Source: Cognatilysobacter tabacisoli
GTDB taxonomy: Bacteria > Pseudomonadota > Gammaproteobacteria > Xanthomonadales > Xanthomonadaceae
DNA: 64,000 bases
Direction: 5' to 3'
Assembly (NCBI RefSeq): GCF_003586305.1
Contig: NZ_QXJI01000001.1
Coordinates: forward strand, 1,550,001 to 1,614,000
The notes beneath the pieces are model-generated. The model did no database searches. It was not told the DNA's origin and was given only the letters and a program-made list of their open reading frames with translations. Positions within the stretch are counted from its first letter, which is position 1, and every line of letters begins with the position of its first letter. The translations under genes were made by a program, and so were the position numbers. This document shows positions 18,025 through 27,193 of the stretch, piece by piece.

Positions 18025-18930
18025 ATGACCGCCGACGCCCGTCCCGACGACCGCGACCAGTTGACCCGATTCCTGATCGAAGGCGCGGGCGTGCGCGGCG
18101 TCCGCGTGCACCTGCACGACACCTGGCAGCAGATCCGCGGCCGCGCGGAGTACCCCGAGGCCGCCGCCGAACTGCTCGGCGAAGCCGCGGCCGCCGCCGC
18201 CCTGTTCACCGGGCACGCAAAGGTCGACGGGCGCCTGTCGGTGCAGGCGCGCGGCAGCGGGGCGCTGCGCACGCTGTTCGCCGAATGCACCGCGGCCGGC
18301 ACGCTGCGCGGCATCGCCCAGCTCGAGGACGGGGCGCCGGTCTCGCGCGACCTGCGCGACCTGGGCCAGGACGCTGTCCTCGCCATCACCATCGAGAACC
18401 CGTCGCGCGACGGCCGCGACCCGGTCCGCTACCAGGGCCTGGTGGCGCTGGAGTCCGACTCGCTCGCCGGCGCGTTCGAGGACTATTTCCGCCAGTCCGA
18501 GCAGCTGCCGACCCGGCTGCTCCTCGCGGCCGACGAGCGCGAAGCGGCGGGCCTGATGCTGCAGAAACTGCCCGGCGACGAGGGCGATGCGGACGGCTGG
18601 GCGCGCGCCTGCGCGCTGTTCGACACCCTGTCTCCGGCCGAGCTGCTGGCGTGGCCGGCCGACACCCTGCTGACCCGGCTGTTCCACGAAGACGGCGTGC
18701 AGCTGATGGGCGGCAAGCCGCTCGCGTTCGCCTGTTCGTGCTCGCGCGAGCGGGTCGAGGCCATGCTGGTGTCGCTGGGCGACGAGGAGGCCCACGCCGC
18801 CGTGGCCGATGGCGAAGCCAGCGTGCGTTGCGAGTTCTGCGGGCAGACCTATCGCTTCACCGCGGACCAGATCGACGCCCTCTTCACAACCGCGGCCGCA
18901 GAAATGGCAGCCCCGGACCGCCTGCAGTGA
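18025..18930 (+). CDS. hslO: redox-regulated chaperone Hsp33
   Basis: 301 residues. The N-terminal domain has DQLTRFLIEGAGVRGVRVHL and the substrate-binding fold. The C-terminal redox switch is complete: C237-x-C239 (CSCS) and C269-x-x-C272 (CEFC), the four zinc ligands whose oxidation unfolds the linker and activates holdase function. It protects cytosolic proteins during oxidative stress such as hypochlorite. An AT-rich TTATCT stretch about 40 bases before the ATG could serve as -10. Confidence 0.95.
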   Translation: MTADARPDDRDQLTRFLIEGAGVRGVRVHLHDTWQQIRGRAEYPEAAAELLGEAAAAAALFTGHAKVDGRLSVQARGSGALRTLFAECTAAGTLRGIAQLEDGAPVSRDLRDLGQDAVLAITIENPSRDGRDPVRYQGLVALESDSLAGAFEDYFRQSEQLPTRLLLAADEREAAGLMLQKLPGDEGDADGWARACALFDTLSPAELLAWPADTLLTRLFHEDGVQLMGGKPLAFACSCSRERVEAMLVSLGDEEAHAAVADGEASVRCEFCGQTYRFTADQIDALFTTAAAEMAAPDRLQ

Positions 18931-18952
18931 GGTTTGTGGCGCGCGTCGCAGA

Positions 18953-18981
18953 TTGTTAAGGAAACATAAATCCAGTATCTT
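18953..18981 (+). promoter_or_regulatory. candidate sigma-70 promoter for the secreted protein at 19036
   Basis: TTGTTA at 18953-18958 and TATCTT at 18976-18981 are separated by 17 bases, each matching consensus at four of six positions. The region is markedly AT-rich compared with its flanks, and the start codon follows about 55 bases later. Confidence 0.5.
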
Positions 18982-19035
18982 CTGGAGCCTTGGGGAAGGG
19001 GAACTTCATCGACCTCGTCGGGTCGGATTGCCACC

Positions 19036-19875
19036 ATGGACGCGCGCTTGCTCAACCTGCCACTCGCTCTGCTGCTCGCCCTCGGCGTGGCGACGGGCGC
19101 GTCTGCGCAGTCGCGAGCCCGCCAGGACGCGGCGACGCTGCCGGTCTGGAACAGCGCCAGTGGCAAGGTGGAGGCCTACCTCCTGCTCGAGCCGGCGACA
19201 GGCAATCGCTGGCGCAGCGGCGCCGCCGGCCCGGATGCCGCCTTCGGCCTCGGTGCCGGCGACACCCTCGGCCTGTTCTGCGGCAAGACCGGCCTGTCCG
19301 GCGCGATCGGCAGCCTCGCCAACCACTGCATCGTCGCATCGCTGGATGACGACGCGGGCCGCAACGGACGCTCCGCGGCTGGCGCGACCCTCTCCCGCGG
19401 CACGGCGCGGCTGGGGATGGCGCTGGGCACCGCGCGTGAAACCCTGCCGGCGTGGCTGAGCCCCAACAACCGCGCAGTCAAGGCGGAGCAGAACGCCCTG
19501 ACCCTGTACGGGCAGAAGAACATCGGCCGCGAAGCGACCGTCTCGATCGGCGGCACGTGGGCGAAGGCCCGGCTGGTCCCGGCCAGCGAGATGCCGGCGG
19601 AGTTCAACGACCGCTGGTCGACCCGCACCATCACCGTCGGCGCGGGCTACGGCCCGTTCGGCGCGAACATCATCGGCCGCGTCGTCGATACGCCCGGGCA
19701 GCCCGGGCAGTGGGAAGGACTCGGCGTCGGGCTGACCTGGCGCACGCCCTGGAGCGGACAGCTCTCGGTCGGCGCCGAGAACGTCGTGACCCGCGGCCGG
19801 AATCCCTTCGCCCCAGGCAACCTGGACGGCGAAGAAGGCACCGTCCCGTACGTCAGGTACGAGCAGGACCTCTAG
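19036..19875 (+). CDS. secreted protein of unknown function, probable outer-membrane beta-barrel
   Basis: 279 residues that I cannot assign to a named family. The signal peptide is clear (LLNLPLALLLALGVATGASA-Q). The mature part has alternating polar/hydrophobic strands rich in Gly and aromatics. The last third (TITVGAGYGPFGANIIGRVV, EGLGVGLTWRTPW, GQLSVGAENVVTR, VPYVRYEQDL) looks like amphipathic barrel strands. A pair of cysteines (near residues 76 and 98) could form a disulfide. It sits upstream of the first TonB-dependent receptor on the same strand, but a separate promoter lies between them. Confidence 0.6.
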   Translation: MDARLLNLPLALLLALGVATGASAQSRARQDAATLPVWNSASGKVEAYLLLEPATGNRWRSGAAGPDAAFGLGAGDTLGLFCGKTGLSGAIGSLANHCIVASLDDDAGRNGRSAAGATLSRGTARLGMALGTARETLPAWLSPNNRAVKAEQNALTLYGQKNIGREATVSIGGTWAKARLVPASEMPAEFNDRWSTRTITVGAGYGPFGANIIGRVVDTPGQPGQWEGLGVGLTWRTPWSGQLSVGAENVVTRGRNPFAPGNLDGEEGTVPYVRYEQDL

Positions 19876-19970
19876 GCCTCTGGGCCGTGCGCCGGCGTAT
19901 GCCGCTGGCCCAGTCCCCGCTGCCCCGCAGCATTTTTTCCAACTCCGAAATGGACCCGTCGAAAACGGGC

Positions 19971-20010
19971 CTTAACGACTCTTTAATTTTCTCCACAACC
20001 CGTCTAGGAT
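19971..20010 (+). promoter_or_regulatory. promoter of the first TonB-receptor gene, with paired TTAA motif
   Basis: CTTAAC at 19971 and TTTAAT at 19982 are spaced so that their TTAA cores are 11 bases apart. TAGGAT follows at 20005-20010 after a 17-base spacer from TTTAAT. The second receptor gene has the same arrangement at 23212-23251. TTTAAT may be the -35 element and the upstream TTAAC a regulator or alpha-CTD site. Confidence 0.5.
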
Positions 20011-20098
20011 CGGCCTCGCTTTGCCGGATCTGTGGGTTGGCTGTACGCGCTCCGGCGGAGTCCACAGGGGAATCCACCAAGAGTCACCGGAGAGAGAG

Positions 20099-23000
20099 AT
20101 GAATATCCGAACCAACCCGCTGCGCGACGCGATCTGCTTCGCGCTGGCCACGGGCACGCTGGCCGCTTCTGGCGCCGTGCTTGCCCAGGAACAGCCCAGC
20201 ACCACGAACCAGCAGGCCACGACGCTCGATCGCATCGAAGTCACCGGCACCCGCATCCGCCAGGTCGACCTCGAAACCGCGCAGCCGGTGTTGACGATCA
20301 GCCGCCAGGACATCGAGAAGCAGGGCTTCCAGTCGGTCGCCGACATCCTGCAGAACATCTCGGCCACCGGCACGCCGCCGATCAGCCGCGCGTCGCCGCT
20401 CTCCGCCGGTGAGCTCGCTGGCGGCACGTACATCAGCCTGCGCAACCTCGGCGCGCAGCGCACGCTGGTCCTGCTCAACGGCCGCCGCCTCGGCATCTCG
20501 ACCAGCGGCTTCGCCGACGTGTCGACGATCCCGGCCGTCGCGGTCGAGCGCATCGAAGTGCTGAAGGACGGCGCCTCGTCGATCTACGGTTCGGACGCGA
20601 TCGCCGGCGTGATCAACGTGATCACCCGCTCCAACTACGAAGGCGCCGCCGCCAGCGCGTACTTCGGCCAGTACAGCGAAGGCGACGGCGACATCACCAA
20701 GGGTGACTTCGTTATCGGCTTCACCGGCGACCGCGGCTCGATCACGGCCGCCGCCGAGTGGGCTGAGGAAGACCAGGTCGCCGCCAGCGCGCGCCCGTAC
20801 TCGGCGTTCCCGCGCTCGAGCTTCCACCCGACCGACAACTGGACCCCGGTGGGCCAGTTCGGTGGCTTCGTGACGACGGCGACCACGCCGGTCCCGGGCC
20901 TGCCGGCCGGCACCCGCGTCGTGCTGCGTGACGGCGGCAACCCGCGCGTCATCACCGACTACATCCGCCAGGACCTGAACACCGGCACCTGCGTCGGCGC
21001 CACCGAGGCCACCGGCTGCACGCCGGGTTCGACCCTGCACAAGAGCAACACCAACCTGCAGACCGACCTGCGCACCCCGCTGGAGCGCCGCTCGCTGTAT
21101 GTCGACGGCATCTTCGACATCACCGACAACGTCCGCTTCCGCACGAACCTGCTGTACGCATACCGCAGCACCGACCGCACCGTGGCCGGCTACCCGATGC
21201 AGGCCGCTTCGTTCGCCACGCCGATGTCGGCGACGAGCTACTTCAACCCGACCGGCCAGACCATCACCAACTGGTGGCGCCGTACGTGGGAAGTGCCGCG
21301 CGTGTCGACCGCCGAGCTGACCCAGTACCGCTTCTCCGGCGCGTTCGAAGGCAGCTTCGAGTTCGCCGACCGCCTGTTCGACTGGGACGTGTCGTACCTG
21401 CACAACGACAACAAGCAGCTGCAGTCGACCTACGGCAACCTCAACCTGCCGAACACCCGCCTGGCCGTCGGTCCGTCGTTCCTCGACCCGGTCACGGGCC
21501 AGGTCCGCTGCGGCACGCCGACCGCGCCGGTCGCCGGCTGCGTCCCGTTCAACCCGTTCCTGCCGTTCGGCCGGACCGGTGCCGGCGGCCTGACGGGCAA
21601 CACGGCGCTGCAGAACTACCTGTTCCAGGAAGAGCACGCGCGCGGCGACACGTCGACGACCGTCATCGCAGCCAACCTGGCCGGCACGATCTTCGCGCTG
21701 CCCGCCGGTGATCTGGGCTTCGCGGTCGGCGTCGAGAACCGCAAGGAAGACGGCGAGTTCGTGCCCGATGCGCTGGCGGTGACCGGCGCGTCGACCAACC
21801 TGTCGTCGGGTCCGACCCGTGGCAGCTACTCGGTCGACGAAATCTATGCCGAGTTGCAGATTCCGATCCTCGCGGACGTGCCGTTCGCGCAGGAGCTGAG
21901 CCTCAACATCGCCAGCCGCTTCTCCGACTACGACACCTTCGGCGAGACCACGAACAACAAGTTCGGCCTGAAGTGGAAGCCGATCGACTCGCTGCTGGTC
22001 CGCGGCACCTACGCCGACGGCTTCCGCGCACCGACGATCGCCGACCTGTACGGCGGCGGCTCGCAGACGTTCTCGTTCTTCACCGACCCGTGCGACACGG
22101 TGTTCGGCAGCTCCGCCAGCAATGCCCAGACCCGCGCCAACTGCCGCAACGGCGTCGGCGGCCAGGGCGCGCTCGGTGCGCAGGCCGACAGCTACCGCCA
22201 GCTCGGCCAGGGCTTCACGCCGGTCGGTGCGCCGAACCAGCAGACCCCGGTCGCGTTCACGTCGGGCTCCAACCCGACGCTGACGCCGGAGCTGTCGAAG
22301 TCGCAGACGATCGGCGCCGTGTGGAGCCCCTCGTTCGTCGAAGGCCTCAACCTGTCGCTCGACTGGTGGAAGATCCGCATCGCCGACACGATCGTGGCCG
22401 ACAGCCCGAACAACATCCTCAACGACTGCTACGTGCTGGGGATCGCGAGCCGCTGCTCGTCGGCGCTGTTCACCCGTGACCCGGTCCTGGGCATCCCGAC
22501 GGTGACCTTCGGTGGCCAGAACGCCGGCTTCCGCAAGGTCGAAGGCTTCGACTTCGACGTCGCCTACCGCTGGACCACCGAGACGATGGGCAACTTCAGC
22601 ATCGTGTCGAACAGCACCTACACCGCCAAGGACTACTTCGTCGCGACCAATGCGGCGGTGTACCCGACGTCGGCCGTGGGCTTCACCAGCACCTTCCGCA
22701 TCCGCTCCAACCTCAACCTGGGCTGGCAGAAGGATTCGTGGGGCGTCAGCTGGATTTCGCGCTACTACTCGGGCATGAAGGAAGGCTGCACCTACCTGAT
22801 CCCGGGCTCGACCACGCCGAACCTCGAGTGCGACGAGATCGTGTTCGCTCCGACCGGCGCGCTGCGTCCGGATGGCACGCCGGCCAGCTCGATCTCGCGT
22901 CGCCGCACGGTGGGTTCGAACACGTTCAATGACGTGCAGATCCGCTACGAGGCTCCGTGGAACGCCACGATCGCCGTCGGCGCCAACAACGTGTTCGACC

Positions 23001-23104
23001 GCGTGGGTCCGGTGATGTATACCCAGCCGAGCGCCAACGTGTCGTACTACGGCGGCTTCGACATCGGTCGTTTCATCTACATGAAGTACACCCAGCGCTT
23101 CTGA
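20099..23104 (+). CDS. TonB-dependent outer-membrane receptor (first of a paralogous pair)
   Basis: 1001 residues. Signal peptide (LRDAICFALATGTLAASGAVLA). The TonB-box region is near TTLDRIEVTGTRIRQVD. The plug domain has AQPVLTISRQDIEKQGFQSV, YISLRNLGAQRTLVLLNGRR and the strong VERIEVLKDGASSIYGSDAI motif. A large 22-strand barrel ends in MKYTQRF with terminal Phe. Barrel hallmarks include RGTYADGFRAPTIADLYGGG. This class in xanthomonads takes up plant or peptide oligomers and other non-siderophore substrates; the substrate here is unknown. The AGAGAGAG site before the ATG decides the start. The second receptor follows with its own promoter. Confidence 0.9.
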   Translation: MNIRTNPLRDAICFALATGTLAASGAVLAQEQPSTTNQQATTLDRIEVTGTRIRQVDLETAQPVLTISRQDIEKQGFQSVADILQNISATGTPPISRASPLSAGELAGGTYISLRNLGAQRTLVLLNGRRLGISTSGFADVSTIPAVAVERIEVLKDGASSIYGSDAIAGVINVITRSNYEGAAASAYFGQYSEGDGDITKGDFVIGFTGDRGSITAAAEWAEEDQVAASARPYSAFPRSSFHPTDNWTPVGQFGGFVTTATTPVPGLPAGTRVVLRDGGNPRVITDYIRQDLNTGTCVGATEATGCTPGSTLHKSNTNLQTDLRTPLERRSLYVDGIFDITDNVRFRTNLLYAYRSTDRTVAGYPMQAASFATPMSATSYFNPTGQTITNWWRRTWEVPRVSTAELTQYRFSGAFEGSFEFADRLFDWDVSYLHNDNKQLQSTYGNLNLPNTRLAVGPSFLDPVTGQVRCGTPTAPVAGCVPFNPFLPFGRTGAGGLTGNTALQNYLFQEEHARGDTSTTVIAANLAGTIFALPAGDLGFAVGVENRKEDGEFVPDALAVTGASTNLSSGPTRGSYSVDEIYAELQIPILADVPFAQELSLNIASRFSDYDTFGETTNNKFGLKWKPIDSLLVRGTYADGFRAPTIADLYGGGSQTFSFFTDPCDTVFGSSASNAQTRANCRNGVGGQGALGAQADSYRQLGQGFTPVGAPNQQTPVAFTSGSNPTLTPELSKSQTIGAVWSPSFVEGLNLSLDWWKIRIADTIVADSPNNILNDCYVLGIASRCSSALFTRDPVLGIPTVTFGGQNAGFRKVEGFDFDVAYRWTTETMGNFSIVSNSTYTAKDYFVATNAAVYPTSAVGFTSTFRIRSNLNLGWQKDSWGVSWISRYYSGMKEGCTYLIPGSTTPNLECDEIVFAPTGALRPDGTPASSISRRRTVGSNTFNDVQIRYEAPWNATIAVGANNVFDRVGPVMYTQPSANVSYYGGFDIGRFIYMKYTQRF

Positions 23105-23132
23105 TCGGCTGGTTTCTCCACGGCACCACCAC

Positions 23133-23152
23133 ACGGCCCCGAAAGGGGCCGT
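23133..23152 (+). terminator. hairpin after the first TonB-receptor gene (weak terminator)
   Basis: ACGGCCCC and GGGGCCGT form an 8-bp stem closed by a GAAA tetraloop. The core is the same as in the terminator after the second receptor, but the following bases (GTTCGATC) give no U-run, so termination is probably inefficient. Confidence 0.45.
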
Positions 23153-23211
23153 GTTCGATCTGGTCTCACGGAAACGCGCGACATGAATGGACTCCCGCGC
23201 GAAACTGAACA

Positions 23212-23251
23212 CTTAACAGCACTTTAATTATTGGTCGGGCAGGACTACTAT
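23212..23251 (+). promoter_or_regulatory. promoter of the second TonB-receptor gene, with paired TTAA motif
   Basis: CTTAAC at 23212 and TTTAAT at 23223 again have TTAA cores 11 bases apart, and TACTAT at 23246-23251 follows after a 17-base spacer. The 20-base block matches the block upstream of the first receptor at most positions. The leaders before the two ATGs are also alike, ending in GGAGAGAGAGATG. Confidence 0.5.
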
Positions 23252-23337
23252 CCGGCGGACCTTGCGGTTTTTGGCGTCTTTCTTGACGCCTGCGGTGAGG
23301 TTCCCATGGGAATACCAAGACTCACTTGGAGAGAGAG

Positions 23338-26328
23338 ATGACCTTGAAGACCACCAAGCTCCGCGACGCGATTTCCTTCGCGCTCGTGGGCACCATCGCC
23401 GGCACCGGCGTTGCTTTCGCTCAGGAAACCGAGCAGCAGGAGCAGGCCACCACCCTCGAGCGCATCGAGGTCACCGGTTCGCGCATCAAGCGCGCCGACG
23501 TGGAGACCTCGCAGCCCGTCTTCTCGCTGTCGCGTGAGGACATCGCAGCCCAGGGCCTGACCTCGGTCGGCGACGTGATCCAGAACATCACGGCGAATGG
23601 CTCGACGCTCAACAGCACCTTCAACAACGGCGGCAACGGCGAAACCCGCGTCAGCCTGCGCAACCTCGGCTCGAACCGCACCCTGGTGCTGGTCAACGGC
23701 CGTCGTTGGGTCGGTGGCACGGGCCTCGGCGGCGCGGTCGACCTCAACACGATCCCGACCGCCGCGGTCGAGCGCATCGAAGTCCTGAAGGACGGCGCCT
23801 CGACGATCTACGGCTCCGACGCCATCGCCGGCGTGGTCAACGTGATCCTGCGCCAGAACTTCGACGGCGCCGAAGCCAACGCCTACATCGGCCAGTTCGA
23901 CAAGGGCGACGGCACCCGCCAGGCCTACGACTTCACCATCGGCACCTCGTCCGACCGCTTCGCCGCGATGATGGGCTTCGGCTACGTCAAGGAAGAGCCG
24001 GTCATGGCCGGCGACCGCTACATCTCGAAGGAGCCGCTGTACCGCACCGGCAACGCCTTCGGCAGCGGCACCAGCCCGAACGGCCGCTTCGCGCTGTGCC
24101 CGGGCGGCTACAACCCGTCGACCCGCAGCTGCACCGGCGGTCAGACCAACTTCAACGGTGGCGCCGGCACCTTCACCTACGACGGCCAGGGCAGCGCCCC
24201 GCGTCCGTTCGCGATCCCGGGCGACATCTACAACTTCGCGCCGGAGAACTACCTGCTGACGCCGCAGGAGCGCCGCTCGGTGTTCGCCAACGGTTCGGTC
24301 GACATCACCGATGACGTCCGCTTCAAGTCGACGATCACCTACAACGAGCGCATCTCCGAGCAGCTGCTGGCCGCCATGCCGGTCACGCTCGGCACCGCGC
24401 CGGGCACCGGCCCTCAGGGCCAGACCGTCTTCATCAGCCGCAACAGCGTCTACAACCCGTTCGGCCAGGACGTCTCGCGCGTCAACCGTCGCGTCACCGA
24501 GACCGGCGGCCGTTCGTTCAACCAGAAGGTGACGACGCTGGCCGTCGACGCCGGCTTCGAAGGCACGCTGACCTTCGGCGAGAAGTACTACGACTGGGAG
24601 GCCGGCTACTTCCGCGGCGAGAACCAGGCCAACAACACCACGCTCGGCCTGTTCAGCATCCCGGCCCTGCGCGAGGCCCTCGGCCCGTCGTTCCGTGACG
24701 CGGCTGGCGTGGCCCGCTGCGGCACGCCGACCAACGTCATCGCCGGCTGCGTCCCGCTGAACCTGCTGGGCGGCGTCGGTGGCGTGACCCAGGAAATGCT
24801 CGACTACGTGACCTTCGTCGCGCACGACGAGTACAACTACACCCAGAAGACCTACTACGCGAACATCGGCGGCGAGCTGTTCAACCTGCCGGGCGGCCCG
24901 CTGGGCTTCTCGTTCGGCCTCGAGCACCGCACCGAGTCGGGCTACGACTCGCCGGACGCGCTGATCAACTCGGGCAACACCACCGGCAACGCCCGTACGG
25001 CGACCGCCGGTGCCTACAGCCTGGACGAGGCGTACCTCGAACTGGCGATCCCGGTCCTGGCTGACGTGCCGTTCGCCAAGCTGCTCGACTTCTCGGTGGC
25101 CACGCGCTACTCGGACTACAGCAACTTCGGCGACACGCTCAACAGCAAGTTCGGGTTCCGCTGGAAGCCGATCGACGACCTGCTCGTCCGCGGTAACTGG
25201 ACCGAGGGCTTCCGCGCGCCGTCGATCGGCGAGCTGTTCGCCGGCCAGGCCGACTCGTTCCCGACCCTGAGCGATCCCTGCAACGTCAACAACTTCCCGC
25301 GCCAGACGCCGGGCGGCCGCGCACGCTGCCTCGCCGAGGGCGTCCCGGCCGGTGGTTACGTGCAGGACAACCCGCAGATCCGCATCACCGTCGGCGGCAA
25401 CCCGAACCTGCTGCCTGAGAAGGCCGAGTCGACCACGCTGGGCTTCGTCTACAGCCCGAGCTGGATCGAAGGCCTCGACGTTGCGCTGGACTGGTGGCAG
25501 ATCGAGCTGGAAGACGCGATCACCACGCTCGGCGGCACCGCGATCATCCAGCAGTGCCTGGATTCCGGCGGCACCGGCCCGACCTGCGCGCTCTACACCC
25601 GTCGCGCCGACGGCAACATCAACACCCTGCTGAACACCACCACGAACATCGGTGGCCAGGAGGTCGAGGGCTACGACCTGACCGTGAACTACCGCCTGCC
25701 GGAAACGGCGTGGGGCAAGTTCAGCTTCACCTGGGACACGACCTACCTGGCCCGCCAGGAGTTCGACATCGACGGTGACGGCATCCTCGGCGAAGACCAG
25801 CTCAACGTGCCGGCAATCGGCGCCCCGTTCGACCGCAACGAGGGTGGCAACACCGTCGGCGAGTACGGCCAGAACAACAATAGCTGGCGCATCCGCTCGA
25901 ACCTGGCCACGCGCTGGGAGATGGGCGATTTCGGCGCGACCTGGAACATGCGTTACTTCTCGGGTCAGGACGAAGACTGCCAGGGCCTGGAAGACTACGG
26001 CTACGGCTTCCTGTGCACGGACACGGACCGCTTCATCGCGATCCCGACCGACAACCCGGCCAACCGCAACGGTGTGTGGGACGGCGATGGCGTGAACGGC
26101 GACTTCCTCAATATCCGGAAGGCCTCCGAGCACAAGATCGGCGCGACCACGTACCACGACATCAGCGGCTACTGGAACGCGCCGTGGAACGCGAAGATCA
26201 CGATCGGCATCAACAACGTGTTCGACAAGAACCCGCCGGTTGCGCTGAACGCCTTCGCCAACTCGTTCGACCCGCAGTACGAAGTCCCGGGCCGCTTCAT
26301 GTACCTGCGCTACACGCAGAAGTTCTGA
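23338..26328 (+). CDS. TonB-dependent outer-membrane receptor (second of a paralogous pair)
   Basis: 996 residues from the ATG at 23338, preceded by GGAGAGAGAG; a TTG at 23326 overlaps that ribosome site and is rejected. The signal peptide LRDAISFALVGTIAGTGVAFA resembles that of the first receptor. The plug has TTLERIEVTGSRIKRADVET, RVSLRNLGSNRTLVLVNGRR and VERIEVLKDGASTIYGSDAI. The barrel shares RGNWTEGFRAPSIGELFAG and ends in LRYTQKF. The paralogs agree in plug and early barrel but differ in extracellular loops, suggesting related but distinct ligands. A strong terminator follows. Confidence 0.9.
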   Translation: MTLKTTKLRDAISFALVGTIAGTGVAFAQETEQQEQATTLERIEVTGSRIKRADVETSQPVFSLSREDIAAQGLTSVGDVIQNITANGSTLNSTFNNGGNGETRVSLRNLGSNRTLVLVNGRRWVGGTGLGGAVDLNTIPTAAVERIEVLKDGASTIYGSDAIAGVVNVILRQNFDGAEANAYIGQFDKGDGTRQAYDFTIGTSSDRFAAMMGFGYVKEEPVMAGDRYISKEPLYRTGNAFGSGTSPNGRFALCPGGYNPSTRSCTGGQTNFNGGAGTFTYDGQGSAPRPFAIPGDIYNFAPENYLLTPQERRSVFANGSVDITDDVRFKSTITYNERISEQLLAAMPVTLGTAPGTGPQGQTVFISRNSVYNPFGQDVSRVNRRVTETGGRSFNQKVTTLAVDAGFEGTLTFGEKYYDWEAGYFRGENQANNTTLGLFSIPALREALGPSFRDAAGVARCGTPTNVIAGCVPLNLLGGVGGVTQEMLDYVTFVAHDEYNYTQKTYYANIGGELFNLPGGPLGFSFGLEHRTESGYDSPDALINSGNTTGNARTATAGAYSLDEAYLELAIPVLADVPFAKLLDFSVATRYSDYSNFGDTLNSKFGFRWKPIDDLLVRGNWTEGFRAPSIGELFAGQADSFPTLSDPCNVNNFPRQTPGGRARCLAEGVPAGGYVQDNPQIRITVGGNPNLLPEKAESTTLGFVYSPSWIEGLDVALDWWQIELEDAITTLGGTAIIQQCLDSGGTGPTCALYTRRADGNINTLLNTTTNIGGQEVEGYDLTVNYRLPETAWGKFSFTWDTTYLARQEFDIDGDGILGEDQLNVPAIGAPFDRNEGGNTVGEYGQNNNSWRIRSNLATRWEMGDFGATWNMRYFSGQDEDCQGLEDYGYGFLCTDTDRFIAIPTDNPANRNGVWDGDGVNGDFLNIRKASEHKIGATTYHDISGYWNAPWNAKITIGINNVFDKNPPVALNAFANSFDPQYEVPGRFMYLRYTQKF

Positions 26329-26352
26329 TCGACCCGCATCACTGCCCTACCG

Positions 26353-26382
26353 CTACGGCCCCGAAAGGGGCCGTAGTTTTTT
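26353..26382 (+). terminator. strong intrinsic terminator of the second TonB-receptor gene
   Basis: CTACGGCCCC and GGGGCCGTAG make a 10-bp perfect stem with a GAAA loop, followed directly by TTTTTT. It separates the receptor from the oxygenase gene at 26441, so the latter needs its own promoter or read-through. Confidence 0.92.
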
Positions 26383-26440
26383 GTGGCGAAGCCCCGCCCT
26401 ACACTGGTGCCGCGCCACTTCGCCGCCGGATGGACCGCCC

Positions 26441-27100
26441 ATGCCCTACGAGATCAATCCCGTTTTCGCCGTTCCGCTGGCACATGACACGTTGCCGAAT
26501 GCGGGCGCGCTGAACGCCGAGCTCAAGGCGCTGATCTTGGCTCGGGAAGCCGAAGGCGACCGCTATGCGAACCCGCACCCGTCGCTGAAGCAGCAGCCGG
26601 GGGTGTTCGAGAGCGACTTCAACCTGTTCTCGTGGCCAGAAGCCTGCGTCCAGCAACTGCGCCAGTTCTGCTGGGCGACCCTCGGTCGCACGATCCAGCA
26701 GATCAACGGCTATGAGGCCGAGGAGATGCAGCGCCTGCAGATCTTCTCGCACACCTGGTTCCACGTGACCCGATACGGCGGCTTCACGATCCTGCACACC
26801 CACCCGATGGCGTCATGGTCGGGCGTCTATTGCGTCGACCCCGGAGAGACGCCGGCTGATCGACCCGAATCGGGCGTGCTGCGGTTCCACAACCCGCACC
26901 ACTACAGCCACACGTTCCTGGATGCGGGCAACTTGCGCCCGCGCGCGCCGTACCACCACGGCACCTGGAGCGTGCGCTTCGGGGCTGGCCAGCTCGTGCT
27001 GTTCCCGTCGTGGCTGCAGCATGAGGTGCTGCCGTTCTACGGACGCGACGAGCGCATCACGATCGCGTTCAACTGCTGGTTCGGGATGAAGGACGCCTGA
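26441..27100 (+). CDS. putative Fe(II)/2-oxoglutarate oxygenase (TIGR02466-like)
   Basis: 219 residues beginning PYEINPVFAVPLAH, the short N-terminal strand of this family. The core has WFHVTRYGGFTILHTHPMAS with metal-ligand candidates H119/H121 and the strand SGVYCVDPGE. The distal segment VLFPSWLQHEVLPFYGRDER supplies H194 and the 2OG-binding R205, and IAFNCWF closes the fold. Family members are often found near TonB receptors and TPR-sulfotransferases, with no proven substrate. The ATG at 26441 lies only 58 bases beyond the receptor terminator. It is convergent with the TPR-sulfotransferase gene. Confidence 0.82.
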   Translation: MPYEINPVFAVPLAHDTLPNAGALNAELKALILAREAEGDRYANPHPSLKQQPGVFESDFNLFSWPEACVQQLRQFCWATLGRTIQQINGYEAEEMQRLQIFSHTWFHVTRYGGFTILHTHPMASWSGVYCVDPGETPADRPESGVLRFHNPHHYSHTFLDAGNLRPRAPYHHGTWSVRFGAGQLVLFPSWLQHEVLPFYGRDERITIAFNCWFGMKDA

Positions 27101-27193
27101 TTCCCACGAATGGCGCTGGACCGCGCAGCGCAGCCGCCGCCGAGCGCGAGCAACACTGCGGGTGCCGCAACCGGTATAGCCGGGCCTGGCTGT

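Noticed and set aside
20084-26157. Two ~1000-codon antisense frames opposite the TonB receptors
   Set aside because: They mirror the codon pattern of the receptors; no starts, ribosome sites or motifs, and low-complexity Arg/Val/Asp composition.
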